From contig CM041292.1 in NCBI GenBank assembly GCA_023052935.1, positions 137,468,951-137,532,950 on the forward strand: DNA of 64,000 bases, written 5' to 3'. Below are positions 1 through 10,161 of this stretch, in pieces; position 1 is the stretch's first letter, and each line of letters starts with the position of its first letter. This stretch comes from Piezodorus guildinii (taxonomy: Eukaryota; Arthropoda; Insecta; Hemiptera; Pentatomidae). The notes under the pieces are model-generated. The model saw only the letters and a list, made by a program, of their open reading frames with translations. It was not told the origin of the DNA and ran no database searches. A program made the translations under genes and the position numbers.

Positions 1-43
1 GTTCTTTCATTATGTCGTCTTTAAAAAACATTGTTTTTATTAG

Positions 44-778
44 GATGGAGTAGTGGAGGATCTTCAGGAGGAGGTTGGTCTGCCGGAGGCGGTGGTGGAG
101 GAGGCTGGAAAAGTGGTGGTGGTGGTGGCGGCGGAGGAGGCTCGAAAAATAGTGGTAATAATGGAGGAGGTGGCAGCCAGGTGTCCTTGCAACCAGCCAT
201 TATAAAAATCATTCTATTAGGAGGTGGATCCGCAAATGGAGATGGAGGTGGAAAGAACGGAGGAGGTGGAGGTGGATGGTCAAGTGGAGGTAGCAGTGGA
301 GGAAGCAGTGGATGGTCAAGCGGAGGTAGCAGTGGAGGAAGCAGTGGATGGCCAAGTGGAGGAAGTAGTGGAGGAAGCAGTGGATGGCCAAGTGGAGGTA
401 GCAGTGGAGGAAGCAGTGGATGGTCAAGCGGAGGTAGCAGTGGAGGCAGCAGTGGATGGCCAAGTGGAGGTAGCAGTGGAGGAGGTATAAAAATTTGTTG
501 ACTATTGTGAGTAACTCATATTAATAATGCGAGATATGATTAGAAATACTTCAATATTCGTTCTTTGGAGGTGATTTTCATTAAGTAATTGATTTACGCT
601 TTTATGATTTCATTTGCAGACCTATTTTATTATTTTTTATTTTTTGTGTACTTAAGATATATTATTTAATTATCATCGTGAAATAATGAAATGCTATATT
701 TATACCCCTTTAATTTTTTTATTGGTAATGATGATTTCTTTCTAACGATTTGTGATTTTTTCAGATGACTGGTGGTGA
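44..778 (+). CDS. glycine-rich secreted repeat protein, copy 1 (5' partial)
   Basis: Two exons are visible: 44-484 and 765-778 (TGA stop at 776-778), joined by a 280-bp GT-AG intron (485-764). The exon at 44 follows a TTTTATTAG acceptor and begins in phase 1, so its first two bases complete a Gly codon from an upstream exon outside the window. The product starts GWSSGGSSGG, has poly-Gly blocks with isolated Trp and Lys, then SQVSLQPAIIKIILLGGG, then six repeats of GW(S/P)SGGSSGGSS (the last shortened), and ends GG-DDWW. It is the paralogue of the gene at 8416. If the missing 5' exons match that gene, the precursor would be about 170 residues. No enzyme domain is present. By composition and gene layout it is probably an extracellular structural protein (cuticle, silk-like, cement or secretion coat), but the exact role is not known. 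The long antisense frames here are artefacts of the GGN repeats. Confidence 0.85.
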
Positions 779-858
779 GTCTGTGAGGTCTAAAGAAAAT
801 AGTCACCAAAGATCAAAATCTCAGTTTATTGACTTGTGTAAATACGATGTATAAATAT

Positions 859-868
859 AATAAATAAA
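859..868 (+). promoter_or_regulatory. polyadenylation signals of glycine-rich gene copy 1
   Basis: Two overlapping AATAAA hexamers lie at 859-864 and 863-868, about 85 bases past the TGA stop. This gives a short 3' UTR, as in the paralogue. Confidence 0.6.
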
Positions 869-869
869 A

Positions 870-1960
870 TCCTTTCTATAATCAAAAAATATTTTATATT
901 TCTAAAACGTAATCTAGACACCATGTGCCAATTTAACGTTTATTTTATCATATAGCTGACATCCATTTATTTTGTCCTAATCTCTCTATTCTGAAATATA
1001 CTTAACTACAATATACAGAAAAAGTAGGTAATTGTAAAATATTCAATTTAAATAATGTGGTGGAATTAGATGACACACTAATAAACAAATATAATTTTAT
1101 AAAGAGGATCGTGAAATCAATAAGTAAAATTTACTTGTAATACATACTAGACATGATCCAATAAAACTTATATTTTCCTGTAACAGGAAATGTAATCTGA
1201 TCGGTGCCGGTTACTGATTATATATATTTATAAATGTAGGCTTATATTACCTACTAAAGACATTCTTTTTGGAGCCTGTTTCATTTGTACGGTTAACATT
1301 TGTAAGTTTTAAATTCCACTATAGGGTAAAGCAATTACCTCCGCGACAAATTCAAACTCTCACATTTATTTATCATTATGATACCAATTTAATTTATCAT
1401 AAAGGTTTTTATTATAGAGAGAAGGTTATCTATTGATATTGATAATACAGTTTCCCTCATTTTCTAAAATGTAGCTCCATAAAATAAATGACTCGTATTC
1501 CATTTCAAGTTAGCCTTTCTCCCGGAAAACCTTCATGTAAACCTGTCAGAATTAACATCAACCTAGTCAGTACTTTCGTAAATGCAAGAGCGCATAAGCT
1601 CAGTTTATTGATTATTTGTTAATAAAACAAAATAAAATAAAAGTGTTTAGAAATAAATTCACAGTTTTTACAGATGAGCCCAGGGATTACATCAGTTAAT
1701 AGACGTGAATTATTTAAACTACTACAGTGTGAAATACCGAGCATAACTATGAAATTTTTTAACGTATTTGATTCACATGCAATCATGCTATCTATAACAA
1801 AATGGATATTCAGACATTGAAATTTCACAATCAAGCCAAGTACACCACATTTCACTCTTCAATTCATGATCTCCCTAATTCACTTCTTTACTTTTCCCTT
1901 TTATTTAGACAACCTAATGGGATGTTAAAATACAGGGAATACCTATATATATTTAAAACA
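870..1960. other. AT-rich intergenic sequence, no feature seen
   Basis: I see no gene or recognisable repeat here. Short open frames near 1.6-1.99 kb are low-complexity and lack homology I recognise. Confidence 0.5.
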
Positions 1961-1962
1961 AT

Positions 1963-2606
1963 ATTTTTTTTTTTTTTTTTTTTTATTTATTTATAGTAAT
2001 TTACAACTGTACTAAAGAGTACAATAAGTAAATATGTAGAATGAATATAAAAAGTCTTGAAAATGTCTTGAGAAAGAACCACCCAGTGGTAGCACTTCAC
2101 TAACTATTTTAATACAGTAGGTCCCGAGGCCACCTTCTTTTCAGTCGCCTTGGAGGGTTATCAGGGATATCTGAGGAAGATAAATTACGGACAAGTGGGT
2201 TTGTATGGGCAGGGAGTTTAGAATGGAAAGAGGAGTATCTATCACGGGCTATGTCTGCAACAAATGGGATGTTTAGGTCATTATGGAGGATTTGATTTGT
2301 GACAAAATAAGGAGCATTCAGGATTTTGGGAAGGATTTTGGATTGTAAGGACTGGATGCGGGAGGAATTAGATGGTTTCGTAGAGCCCCAAAGCTCGATT
2401 CCATATGTCCAAATAGGTCTGATAATTGTGATGTAGATGAGTCTTTTGTAATGTGCTGGAAGTTTTGAACGTTTGTCTAGTAAGTGTTGTAGTAATCGAT
2501 ATCTTCGAGCAGTTTCTTGTCGTTTTAGTCTTGTGTGAGAATTCCAAGTAAGGCGAAAACAATAATTTAAATCAAGAATCATTACCAAGGCAAATAAAGG
2601 ATACAA
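1963..2606 (-). pseudogene. jockey-like LINE, 3' end fragment (copy J1)
   Basis: A 165-codon open frame (2606-2109, minus strand) is the C-terminal end of a non-LTR reverse transcriptase. It contains LTWNSHTRLKRQETARRYRL, then RPIWTYGIELWGST, and ends RRLKRRWPRDLL, all characteristic of the thumb and tail of jockey-clade proteins. The apparent Met at 2606 is fortuitous: the LINE match begins at about 2565, where the copy is 5'-truncated. The 3' UTR (2108-1985) contains TTTACAACTGTA and GTAAATATG, also found in the 12.0-kb copy, and ends in an A-rich tail read as the T-run at 1964-1983. The catalytic YADD region is missing, so the copy is dead. Confidence 0.85.
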
Positions 2607-2609
2607 TCA

Positions 2610-3490
2610 TTTGATGCGTTACATCTGAGTTGCAAATATATTGTATCATAAATAATAATGAAATAATTGATCACAACAAATATAGCATTGAGTACAGTAT
2701 AATATGGAGTATAATATATATTTGATTTGTATGAAAAACAAAAATACCAACGGTTTTGCGTGGAAATCACGCAAAAATTTCTTAAATGAGGGCTGGGTAA
2801 CTAGAAAGGTACCATGGTCGATTCCCATTATTATAAAAAATTAATCCAACCGTAAATGGACTCAAAAATGGTTCGAGATCAAGGAGCGTAGAAGAAATAA
2901 AAAACTACCCTTTGGTCTATTAATTTATAAAAGAAGTGGATATTATATTGAAATTCAAAATTTTGAGGATAGTTTCAATGCAATGAAAGCAAAATCTAAA
3001 ACTTTTAGCATATACTCTATACTCTATTCGTTTTTCTGGATAGAATATCGCCAATGTGGTTTATCTTGAGGACATGAACAGCCACAGTTTCCGTGCATAC
3101 ATATTTCTTAAAAACTAGTTGAAAAAATAACAAGAAAGAGTTATTTTCAATAACTGTATAAAACGTTTAAACAATCACCTAGTGGGTTTTCATTGATTTA
3201 AAGGCTTTTTAATGAGTACTTTCGCGGTGACTCAGAAATAAAACAACTTTTAGTTGGGTTTAAAAAAAAAAAAAAAATAGTATAATGAAAAGATCGGGAT
3301 AGATGTTTCCTCAGAATTTTATTTGTTTGCTGACTGTTTTTTTAAGTTACTTGTCTGTTCTCAAAAAGGACCCAGATTAATACGATTGCGATGCAAATTA
3401 ATAGCAGTTGGACAGATGGGAAATAATTAGATTTAAGGGATAATTATATGTAAAATAATAATGATTATTTTCATAATTTTCTTTAATTAA
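2610..3490. other. AT-rich intergenic sequence
   Basis: No gene, RNA or clear repeat was recognised between the jockey fragment and the family A repeat. Confidence 0.4.
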
Positions 3491-3494
3491 TGAG

Positions 3495-4345
3495 TAAGTC
3501 TAGCTCATAAACAGAAAGCCGCACAAAACTGAAATTTCAAATTTAAGACAACTACACGCCCGAGATGTTATATAAACTTTTTCATCAAAATCAATTACCA
3601 GAAGCCACACTTTATACCATGCCTTTCGCACCTTTTTAGGATTTTCTCAAAAAACGGCTCTAACGATTTTAAATATACTCACTATATCGATGTAAAATTA
3701 AAGGCTTTAATATCACGTAGGTTTTCTTCTAATTGAAATGGTGTCGATGTATGGTTATTAATAATGGAGAGATAAGGGATTCGATATTCCCGCCGTGGTA
3801 GAAACATATCGCAGCACCAGGTATGAGGTTACCCTGCCGTTAGGGTAAACCCGCACCTAACTATGTAGCAGAGGTGACTAGTATGGAAGGAAATGCCCCT
3901 TGAGGTAGAACTCAATAGCAGCGATTAGGATTCCTCATAGGGGAACATGGGTAGAAGCAGGTTAGTGATCTGAAGAGCTCAGTTAGCTGTTTGGATGTTT
4001 GCCTTCAATGTTAATTAATTGACGGCGAGAGCTTTTCTACCAAACTAGTGTCTTGGCTCTAGGTCAAGATACCTCGTAAAGTTTATTTATTATTATAAAT
4101 CAATAACATGAACAATGATATTTACAATGACAATGAAAAAGTCATATCATTAAATAATTCATCTTCTTAAACTCGGTTCTATATTGAAAAACAGTTTTAT
4201 ATTATTTAATCTAAAACATATGTTTCCAACGAAACTTAATACAATTCTTTAAGCCTTTATGAACTCTGTTTTATTTAATAGTTGTTTAATTAATGTTAAT
4301 ACCGAGGTAAGTGAATGTCGTTTGTTGCCTGCTTGAGATTTGTTT
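3495..4345 (+). repeat. family A dispersed repeat (interrupted copy)
   Basis: The 5' half (about 3500-3745) has the family blocks ACTGAAATTTCA, TTAAGACAACTACACGCCCG, CACTTTATACCATGC and TATCGATGTAAAATTA. The 3' half (about 4085-4345) ends GAGGTAAGTGAATGTCG...TTGTTGCCTGC. The same blocks recur in the same order at 22.9, 36.2, 50.8 and, inverted, 57.0 kb. About 340 bp of unrelated sequence (3750-4080) separates the halves. No coding capacity is visible. Confidence 0.7.
3750..4080. other. GC-richer segment inside family A copy, origin unknown
   Basis: This stretch is clearly richer in GC than its surroundings (for example GGTTACCCTGCCGTTAGGGT, CTCTAGGTCAAGATACCTCG) and lacks long open frames. 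It has no counterpart in the other family A copies, so it is an insertion. I do not recognise it. No target duplication or terminal repeat was obvious. Confidence 0.45.
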
Positions 4346-4545
4346 TTTCAAACGTGCGTGACTGCAAGGGAAGATTGATAAAGTTGGATATATAAAATAT
4401 TGTTGGTCGCATCGTGTAGCCAATATCAGAAATATATGAATGATCAATTAGATGGTTATAGCTAAAGGCAGAAACGATTAATGATCATTGGTTACGATAG
4501 TATTGAAACGCCTATTTGACTACTGTTATTTGCTTAGTTCTATTC

Positions 4546-4799
4546 TAGTTTTGGTTTATTATTTTCTATAATGAACCTTGCTATCGACAAAAAAAAAATA
4601 ATTATCCCTCTTCGAAATTTGAGGGCTTACTTTTCAAGATCCTAAGAAAATATTTATAAGTGTTTCTAAACCAATAGACCGCGAATTATTAAAAAAAGAA
4701 AAGGAAAAATTTGAAAGTTTATCTATAAATACGTCTATACCTCAGCTATTTTTGAAGATAGAGAAAAATATTTAAAGTGTTTTAGAATCAGTAAATTGC

Positions 4800-4851
<52 letters not shown>

Positions 4852-5330
4852 GATCTGTATATTTAGGTCAACAAACTTTATGGAGACAAAGAGAAGAAAA
4901 AAAAAGAAAAAAAAAATCTTATATGCCCAAGCTACAACTTAAAACAGATGTGGCTCCCTAATAACCAGGTTATTATTGATGATAGAGAAAAAAATGTAGG
5001 TGTTCTAGAATCAGGAAGTTTTATTTTTTCTAGTATATTTTTTTTTTGGTTTATTATTTTCAATAATAAATCTTTTTAATCGAACAAAAAAAAGTTACCC
5101 CCTTCAAAATTTGAGGGCTAACGTTCAAGATGCGTAGAGCCCGAATAACGAATAAAAAAAAATTCTTTATTCCTTATTGATGAATAATTAAATACCAAAT
5201 TTTTTTAAGAAGTTGGTTAAGAACGGGCAGAGATATAGCGTTTTTAAATTAGCAGTGGTGATATGCCATTTTTCTTTGAATTATTTATCAACAGCTTTAT
5301 AAACAATAATACTCTAATATTTTTATTTTA
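4546..5330 (+). repeat. family B repeats, two partial copies around a poly-A tract
   Basis: Two starts of the family B terminal motif TTTGGTTTATTATTTTC occur at about 4550 and 5048. Each is followed by a conserved TTTGAGGGCT block. The second continues to the GATATAGCG...TTAGCAGTGGTGATATGCCA block near 5235-5265. An uninterrupted run of 45 A at 4804-4848 separates them. The 3' terminal motif is eroded here. Confidence 0.65.
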
Positions 5331-6100
5331 TTCTATGTAATCGAAAGATATTAAATTAATATATTTAAAAAAAAAAATAATATTTTTGTGCATACTTTTT
5401 TTTTTTTTTTAATTTCATCTATTTAGGTCTTGGAATTATTATACTATAATATAGAAAAGTGTTTCTATCAGGTATTTTATTTCCTTATCTCCATCTTTAT
5501 TTAAAAAAACAAATAAATAACGGTTACGAGATTCCTATTTTTGCCGGCGGCACATAAGAACGTAAGATATACCTCTGTTACTTATACACCGTCCTCCATT
5601 AGAACTGATACAATCAAGTTATTAAATCTTCAGCGAATTTTCATACTTTTTCTAAACAATTTCTGTTATTTGTAAATTTCTTTTATGAATTCGATGCACA
5701 TATTGATAAAGGTAGAGATTTCCGAACCATGAACCGTAACAGTAATTTAGAATTACTCTAATTAAGGGCATCAATTAAGGAAACGGTTCTCCTGGAAACA
5801 TCACTATGATGTAAGGCTTCATACAACCAAATGATACTCTCACATACCTGGTGAAAGTATATAATATTGCCAAATCATTTTCACTACTTCAAAGAAACCT
5901 AAGAAAAATGGGAAGTCACACTCAGAAAACAGTGAAAACTTTTGAAGGTTTTTTTTTTTTTTTAATTCTGACTGACTCATACAACAAAAGGTATTATCAT
6001 TATGAAACTTCTTTTTAAAACAAGTTCATAGATTTTATTTTTTTTTTATTTTTATAAAATTAATAGATTATTGATGGAACGGCTATGATATAGGTTGTGG
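5330..6100. other. AT-rich sequence, no feature seen
   Basis: Several homopolymer T and A runs occur. No open frame or repeat family was recognised. Confidence 0.4.
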
Positions 6101-6105
6101 AGAGC

Positions 6106-6401
6106 ATTGAGACGTTGATTTCCAAAAGGTTCTATGTCCATTCTAGGAAATTTTACAGGATGCGTCAAACTCCCTCATTACTATATTATTAAATCAACTT
6201 ATTTGACTTAACGTATTAAAATCTAGAATTTTTTTTTTACTATATTAACAAAACTACATTAAAGTATAAATCGCGTTTTTTAAAGAGAGTTCATTAGATT
6301 TAACCAAATAAAGAAATTAGATAAAATTAAATGATAAAAATACAAATATGTCAAAAAATCAATTTCATAAAAAGTGTTCTTTAGGAAATCAACGTCTCAA
6401 T
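6106..6401. mobile_element. small inverted-repeat element (MITE-like), 296 bp
   Basis: Perfect 18-bp terminal inverted repeats, ATTGAGACGTTGATTTCC at 6106-6123 and its reverse complement at 6384-6401, bound an AT-rich interior without coding capacity. The 5' half (TTGATTTCCAAAA, TTCTAGGAAATTTTAC, ATTACTATA) recurs at 55.29-55.40 kb, so it belongs to a dispersed family. I saw no clear target-site duplication, so the superfamily is undetermined. Confidence 0.65.
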
Positions 6402-6683
6402 TATCAGGGCTCAGCCAATATGGTATTTAAATTATCTAACAAGCCTTACTTTAACATATAACAACATAAGTTAAACAAAAGAGTAGTTAAAACACATTAA
6501 ATATTAGAAATAAAATTAGTAAAAAGTATTTAATTTCTTGTTTATGAACAATTTAAGGACTGGTTCTTCTAAATACTGATTTAATGACTAATTAATTAAA
6601 TTTTTGTGAAATGTACTTTTCTTCCGGAAGAATAATGACTATTTTTCTTCATAAAAATACATGTACAGACACAATTTACATTT

Positions 6684-7115
6684 TTGTTTATTATTTTCAA
6701 TAATGAACCTATAATAATTACCAAAAATGACCAAAAAAATACCCCCCATCCTTTCCTCTCAACATTTGAGGTCTTAAGTTTCAAGAAACGAAGAACCAGA
6801 ATAACGAACAAAAAATTCGTCTATCCGCCATACGGATTTAGAAATACCAATTGTTATTTAGATTATAACCAATTGCATTCTTAGTGTTATTCGATAAAGA
6901 ATTAAATTAGCTATAAAAAAAAAAAAAAAAAAGATCATTATAATCGGTTAAGCAATAGCAGAGCTATAGCGTTTTGGAATTAGCAGTGGTGATAGGCCAA
7001 TTTACTTTTATTAATTTATCACTTTTCTTATTAGTTAATCTATATAAATTGTTATACCCCAATATAGTTATTTGGAAATAATAAACCATTGTGTAATATA
7101 TTCCAGCGTTTTTAA
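6684..7115 (+). repeat. family B repeat, nearly complete copy
   Basis: It begins GTTTATTATTTTCAATAATG (one base short of the TGG start seen in other copies) and ends near GGAAATAATAAACCATTGTG. The ends are inverted repeats of about 17 bp. Internal blocks CATTTGAGGTCTTAAGTTTC, TATCCGCCATACGGATTT and TTAGCAGTGGTGATA are shared with copies at 5.1, 38.0 and 43.8 kb. Only small chance open frames occur, so it is a non-coding DNA element. Confidence 0.7.
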
Positions 7116-7119
7116 AATT

Positions 7120-8340
7120 CAAGAGTTGGTTAGATTTGTTTAAATTTAAACCCATTTTAAAGCTTTGTGGACATTTTAATTTTTATATATTAATCAAGAG
7201 ACATAAGGAAACGATATGATGGTAAGTTCCATGAACATGGAATCAAAAATTGTTTCAATAAACAATCCTGTCTGTGCTGGACATTTCACTTAAGTTTATT
7301 TTAGATTTGGAAGCTAAGTCACAGGTTACACTAGAATATTCTTCGGAACTTGATTATGTCTTTTAAAATACACTCAACTCTCATAAATTGGCCAAGGAAA
7401 AAAATATATGATGGTGTACCTTTAGATAAAGCGCTCCGATCATCACTGAAAACTCTTTAGTTCGACATATCATTATTAAAAAGAATTTTCTTATTAGTGC
7501 TATTATTTGACTACAACCAGATTCTTGAATATATGGAATAAAAGGCTATGTATAAAATTTTTCTGAGCATTTCATTGTTCAAGCAGCCTTTTTCCTTTAA
7601 GAAAAGTAAGTAAATTTTAAATTTCATTAACAGAACAAAAGTCTACCTATAAATGTAGCTCGTATCTTAATTGTTTGGTGAAGAACGAAACAACATTTAT
7701 AAATAAAATACAATTTAATTTTTTTTTAATTTAATGCAAAACCAAAATATTTAGCAGCTTTCGATATATTCAAATATTCTTTTGAAAATTCATTAGCTAA
7801 AAATGTTGTATACAGGATAGAAGCTCGTGTGGGTGTCCAGAAATTTTCAACAACAGTAATACTATAATGAATATTTTATATTTTTTTTGTTTTTATATTG
7901 ACTGCCTTTGGAACTATCTTTCATTATAATACTATTTGCTTAGTAAATTCTTTAGACTAGTAAAATATAGAAACATATGGTTTTAGGTTACTTTAGACCG
8001 AAAACAAATCGGAATACTTCCATAAAACCAATCTTACATATACCTTAATGAATTTAAAATATAAAAAATGTATTATTTTTTAAAATGCTTTGAAATTAAA
8101 TTATTTGATTGGAAGATCTTCATTTATTTTTTTTTTTTGAAAAGTGAATTCCACGAATTATAGCTTTTATCTATGATAAAACCTTTGTTATTTCCTGATT
8201 TTTATTTTCTGCAAGATAATAAAATTGTTGTATTTAGTTGACAAAAATAAATATTGATTGTTTTATTTTATTTTATTAAAATAATGGACTGCAAGAGATT
8301 TCTGAACAAAATAGAAAATAAAAGAGATGGTCGAAAAGAA
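7120..8340. other. upstream region of glycine-rich gene copy 2
   Basis: AT-rich intergenic DNA. I see no gene or repeat apart from short homopolymers. It would include distal regulatory sequence of the gene at 8416, but nothing specific can be named. Confidence 0.4.
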
Positions 8341-8366
8341 GGCAGATCCCCACCACAGACGAGGAG

Positions 8367-8373
8367 TATATAA
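8367..8373 (+). promoter_or_regulatory. TATA box of glycine-rich gene copy 2
   Basis: TATATAA lies 43 bases before the first base of the start codon. That places transcription start near 8397-8402 (ATCATCACATTC) with a very short leader of about 15-20 bases. This fits the compact promoters of insect structural-protein genes. Confidence 0.6.
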
Positions 8374-8415
8374 TCACCACCAAGCAACCACCGATCATCA
8401 CATTCACCCCAAGCA

Positions 8416-10034
8416 ATGAAGGTAAAAAGTCTTCTCTTGTATTGTATTCTAATGGTTCTTTCTGCTAAAAGTTTCAACAAAGTTTATAGATCCGATTATT
8501 CATAACAAATCAAATAAATATTAAATACAAGCTACATTTAAATCTTTAAAACCTTTTTTTTATTATAATGTTCAATTATTGATATGTATAGTCTTATTCG
8601 TTTTTCTAATATCGTTTTAGTAATCCACTAGCATAATAGCGTGATGTGTTAGTAAATATGGGATATAGCCAAAGGTTTTAGATTGTCTTATGGAATATTA
8701 ATATAAATTTATATTGTTTTAAGGTTTTCTGTGCTATTGTGTGCTTCAGTGCACTTATGCATCAGGCCTTGTCTGGTAAGTACCGTTTACTAAAAAATTT
8801 GGAATGATAAAATGTTTAATTTTCTATAGTTCATAAAGATTTTTGTTTATTTAGGCTGGAGTAGTGGAGGCTCTTCCGGAGGTTGGTCTGGAGGTGGCGG
8901 TGGTGGAGGATCTTCAGGAGGATGGTCTGCAGGTGGCGGTGGTGGTGGTGGAGGAGGCTGGAAAAGTGGTGGTGGTGGAGGTGGAGGAGGCGGAGGCGGC
9001 AGCCAAGTGTCACTGCAACCAGCCATCATAAAGATCATCCTTTTGGGAGGCGGTGGAGGTGGAAATGGAGGTGGCGGCGGAAAGAGCGGAGGTGGTGGAG
9101 GTGGATGGTCAAGCGGTGGTAGCAGTGGAGGAAGCAGTGGATGGTCGAGTGGAGGAAGCAGCGGAGGAAGCAGTGGATGGCCCAGTGGAGGTAGCAGTGG
9201 AGGCAGCAATGGATGGTCGAGTGGAGGTAGCAGTGGAGGAAGCAGTGGATGGCCAAGTGGAGGATCTAGTGGAGGTGGATGGTCAAGTGGGGGTAGCAGT
9301 GGAGGCAGCAGTGGATGGCCAAGTGGAGGCAGCAGCGGAGGCAGCAGTGGATGGTCAAGTGGAGGTAGCAGCGGAGGCAGCAGTGGATGGCCAAGTGGAG
9401 GCAGCAGTGGAGGAGGTATAGTATAAAGTATTCTTATTTCTTAAGGTATTAAATATTTCTATCAATGACATATCATTTTCAACTAGACGTCTGATTCCAT
9501 TTCTTGTAAGCATAGAATGGGCTTTGTCTAGCCGGTAGAGCGCTAGTCTACTGTGCTCCGGGTCCTGGGTTCGAATCCCGGCTGTGGCGGAATATTATTT
9601 ATTCTGTTATTATAGCCGGGGAGGGGGGAGGTCAATCCTGGGGTATGGAGACCCTCCTGGGGCATACACAGCCTCAATCAGGTGGGTACCCAAAATGGGG
9701 AAAAAACCTGGCGGCTGAGCATGATCTCAGCGAATCACCTCATTGTTCGGCCGTTAGCCTAGAAACAGTACGAAACTCTACATGTACTGAACCCAAACTC
9801 TTCATGGGTTGTAGAGATACAGTTTTTTTTTTGTTTTGTTTTTCCTAGAATGGAAATGTAATTAATATGAACTCTCCACAAGCTGTGTTATGTTACATTT
9901 ATTTTATTACTAATTACATTACTTCGTATAACTTATTATTCTAATTCATTCGTTCACTTTTCAAATTTAAGTTACCAATAGCCGTTTTGCACATATTTTC
10001 ATTTAATTTATTACTTTCAGACGACTGGTGGTGA
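8416..10034 (+). CDS. glycine-rich secreted repeat protein, copy 2 (complete)
   Basis: There are four coding exons: 8416-8421 (ATGAAG), 8724-8775, 8855-9415 and 10021-10034 (stop 10032-10034). All introns are GT-AG, and the joined frame is 633 nt or 210 residues. Residues 1-19 form a signal peptide (MKVFCAIVCFSALMHQALS) split after Met-Lys by intron 1, a layout common in insect cuticular-protein genes. The mature chain starts at G20 and has Gly/Ser/Trp blocks (20-68), a hydrophobic core SQVSLQPAIIKIILL (69-83), a Gly linker with N and K, and nine GW(S/P)SGGSSGGSS repeats (103-206, two shortened), ending DDWW. No Cys occurs in the mature protein and no catalytic motif is present. It is probably an extracellular structural protein whose regular Trp spacing and aliphatic segment could drive assembly (inference). 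It duplicates the gene at 44-778. Intron 3 carries a SINE absent from that paralogue. Confidence 0.88.
9521..9845 (+). mobile_element. tRNA-derived SINE (family S1) in intron 3 of glycine-rich gene copy 2
   Basis: The head is tRNA-like, with a degenerate A box (TAGCCGGTAGAGCGC, about 9529-9543) and a near-perfect B box (GGTTCGAATCC, 9568-9578). A unique body and a T-rich tail follow. The 8-bp direct repeat TAGAATGG at 9513-9520 and 9846-9853 is its target duplication. The arms needed for a real tRNA acceptor stem do not pair, so it is not a functional tRNA gene. A second copy lies inverted at 23.65-23.96 kb. Confidence 0.88.
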
Positions 10035-10155
10035 AACATTGGATGGAACGAAGATACGAAAAGATTATCATCACCAAAGATTTGCTTAAGATCAAAACTA
10101 GCATGAAAGTTGTGACTTTTAACTCACCATTGTACATAAAAATTGTAAATTTAAA

Positions 10156-10161
10156 AATAAA
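10156..10161 (+). promoter_or_regulatory. polyadenylation signal of glycine-rich gene copy 2
   Basis: AATAAA about 122 bases after the TGA stop, the first such hexamer downstream of the gene. Confidence 0.6.

Noticed and set aside
209..463. Antisense His/Leu/Cys-rich frames opposite the glycine repeats (also 9035-9256)
   Set aside because: They are reverse-frame readings of the GGN/AGY/TGG repeats in real exons. They share no signal peptide, splice logic or independent conservation.
224..490. Glu/Val/Asp-rich frame overlapping the glycine-rich exon (also 9053-9421)
   Set aside because: It is a +1-frame shadow of the same repeats. The splice phases and the shared C-terminus support only the glycine frame.
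9521..9593. A functional tRNA gene
   Set aside because: The A and B boxes are present, but the acceptor ends do not pair and the sequence continues into a SINE body with target duplications.
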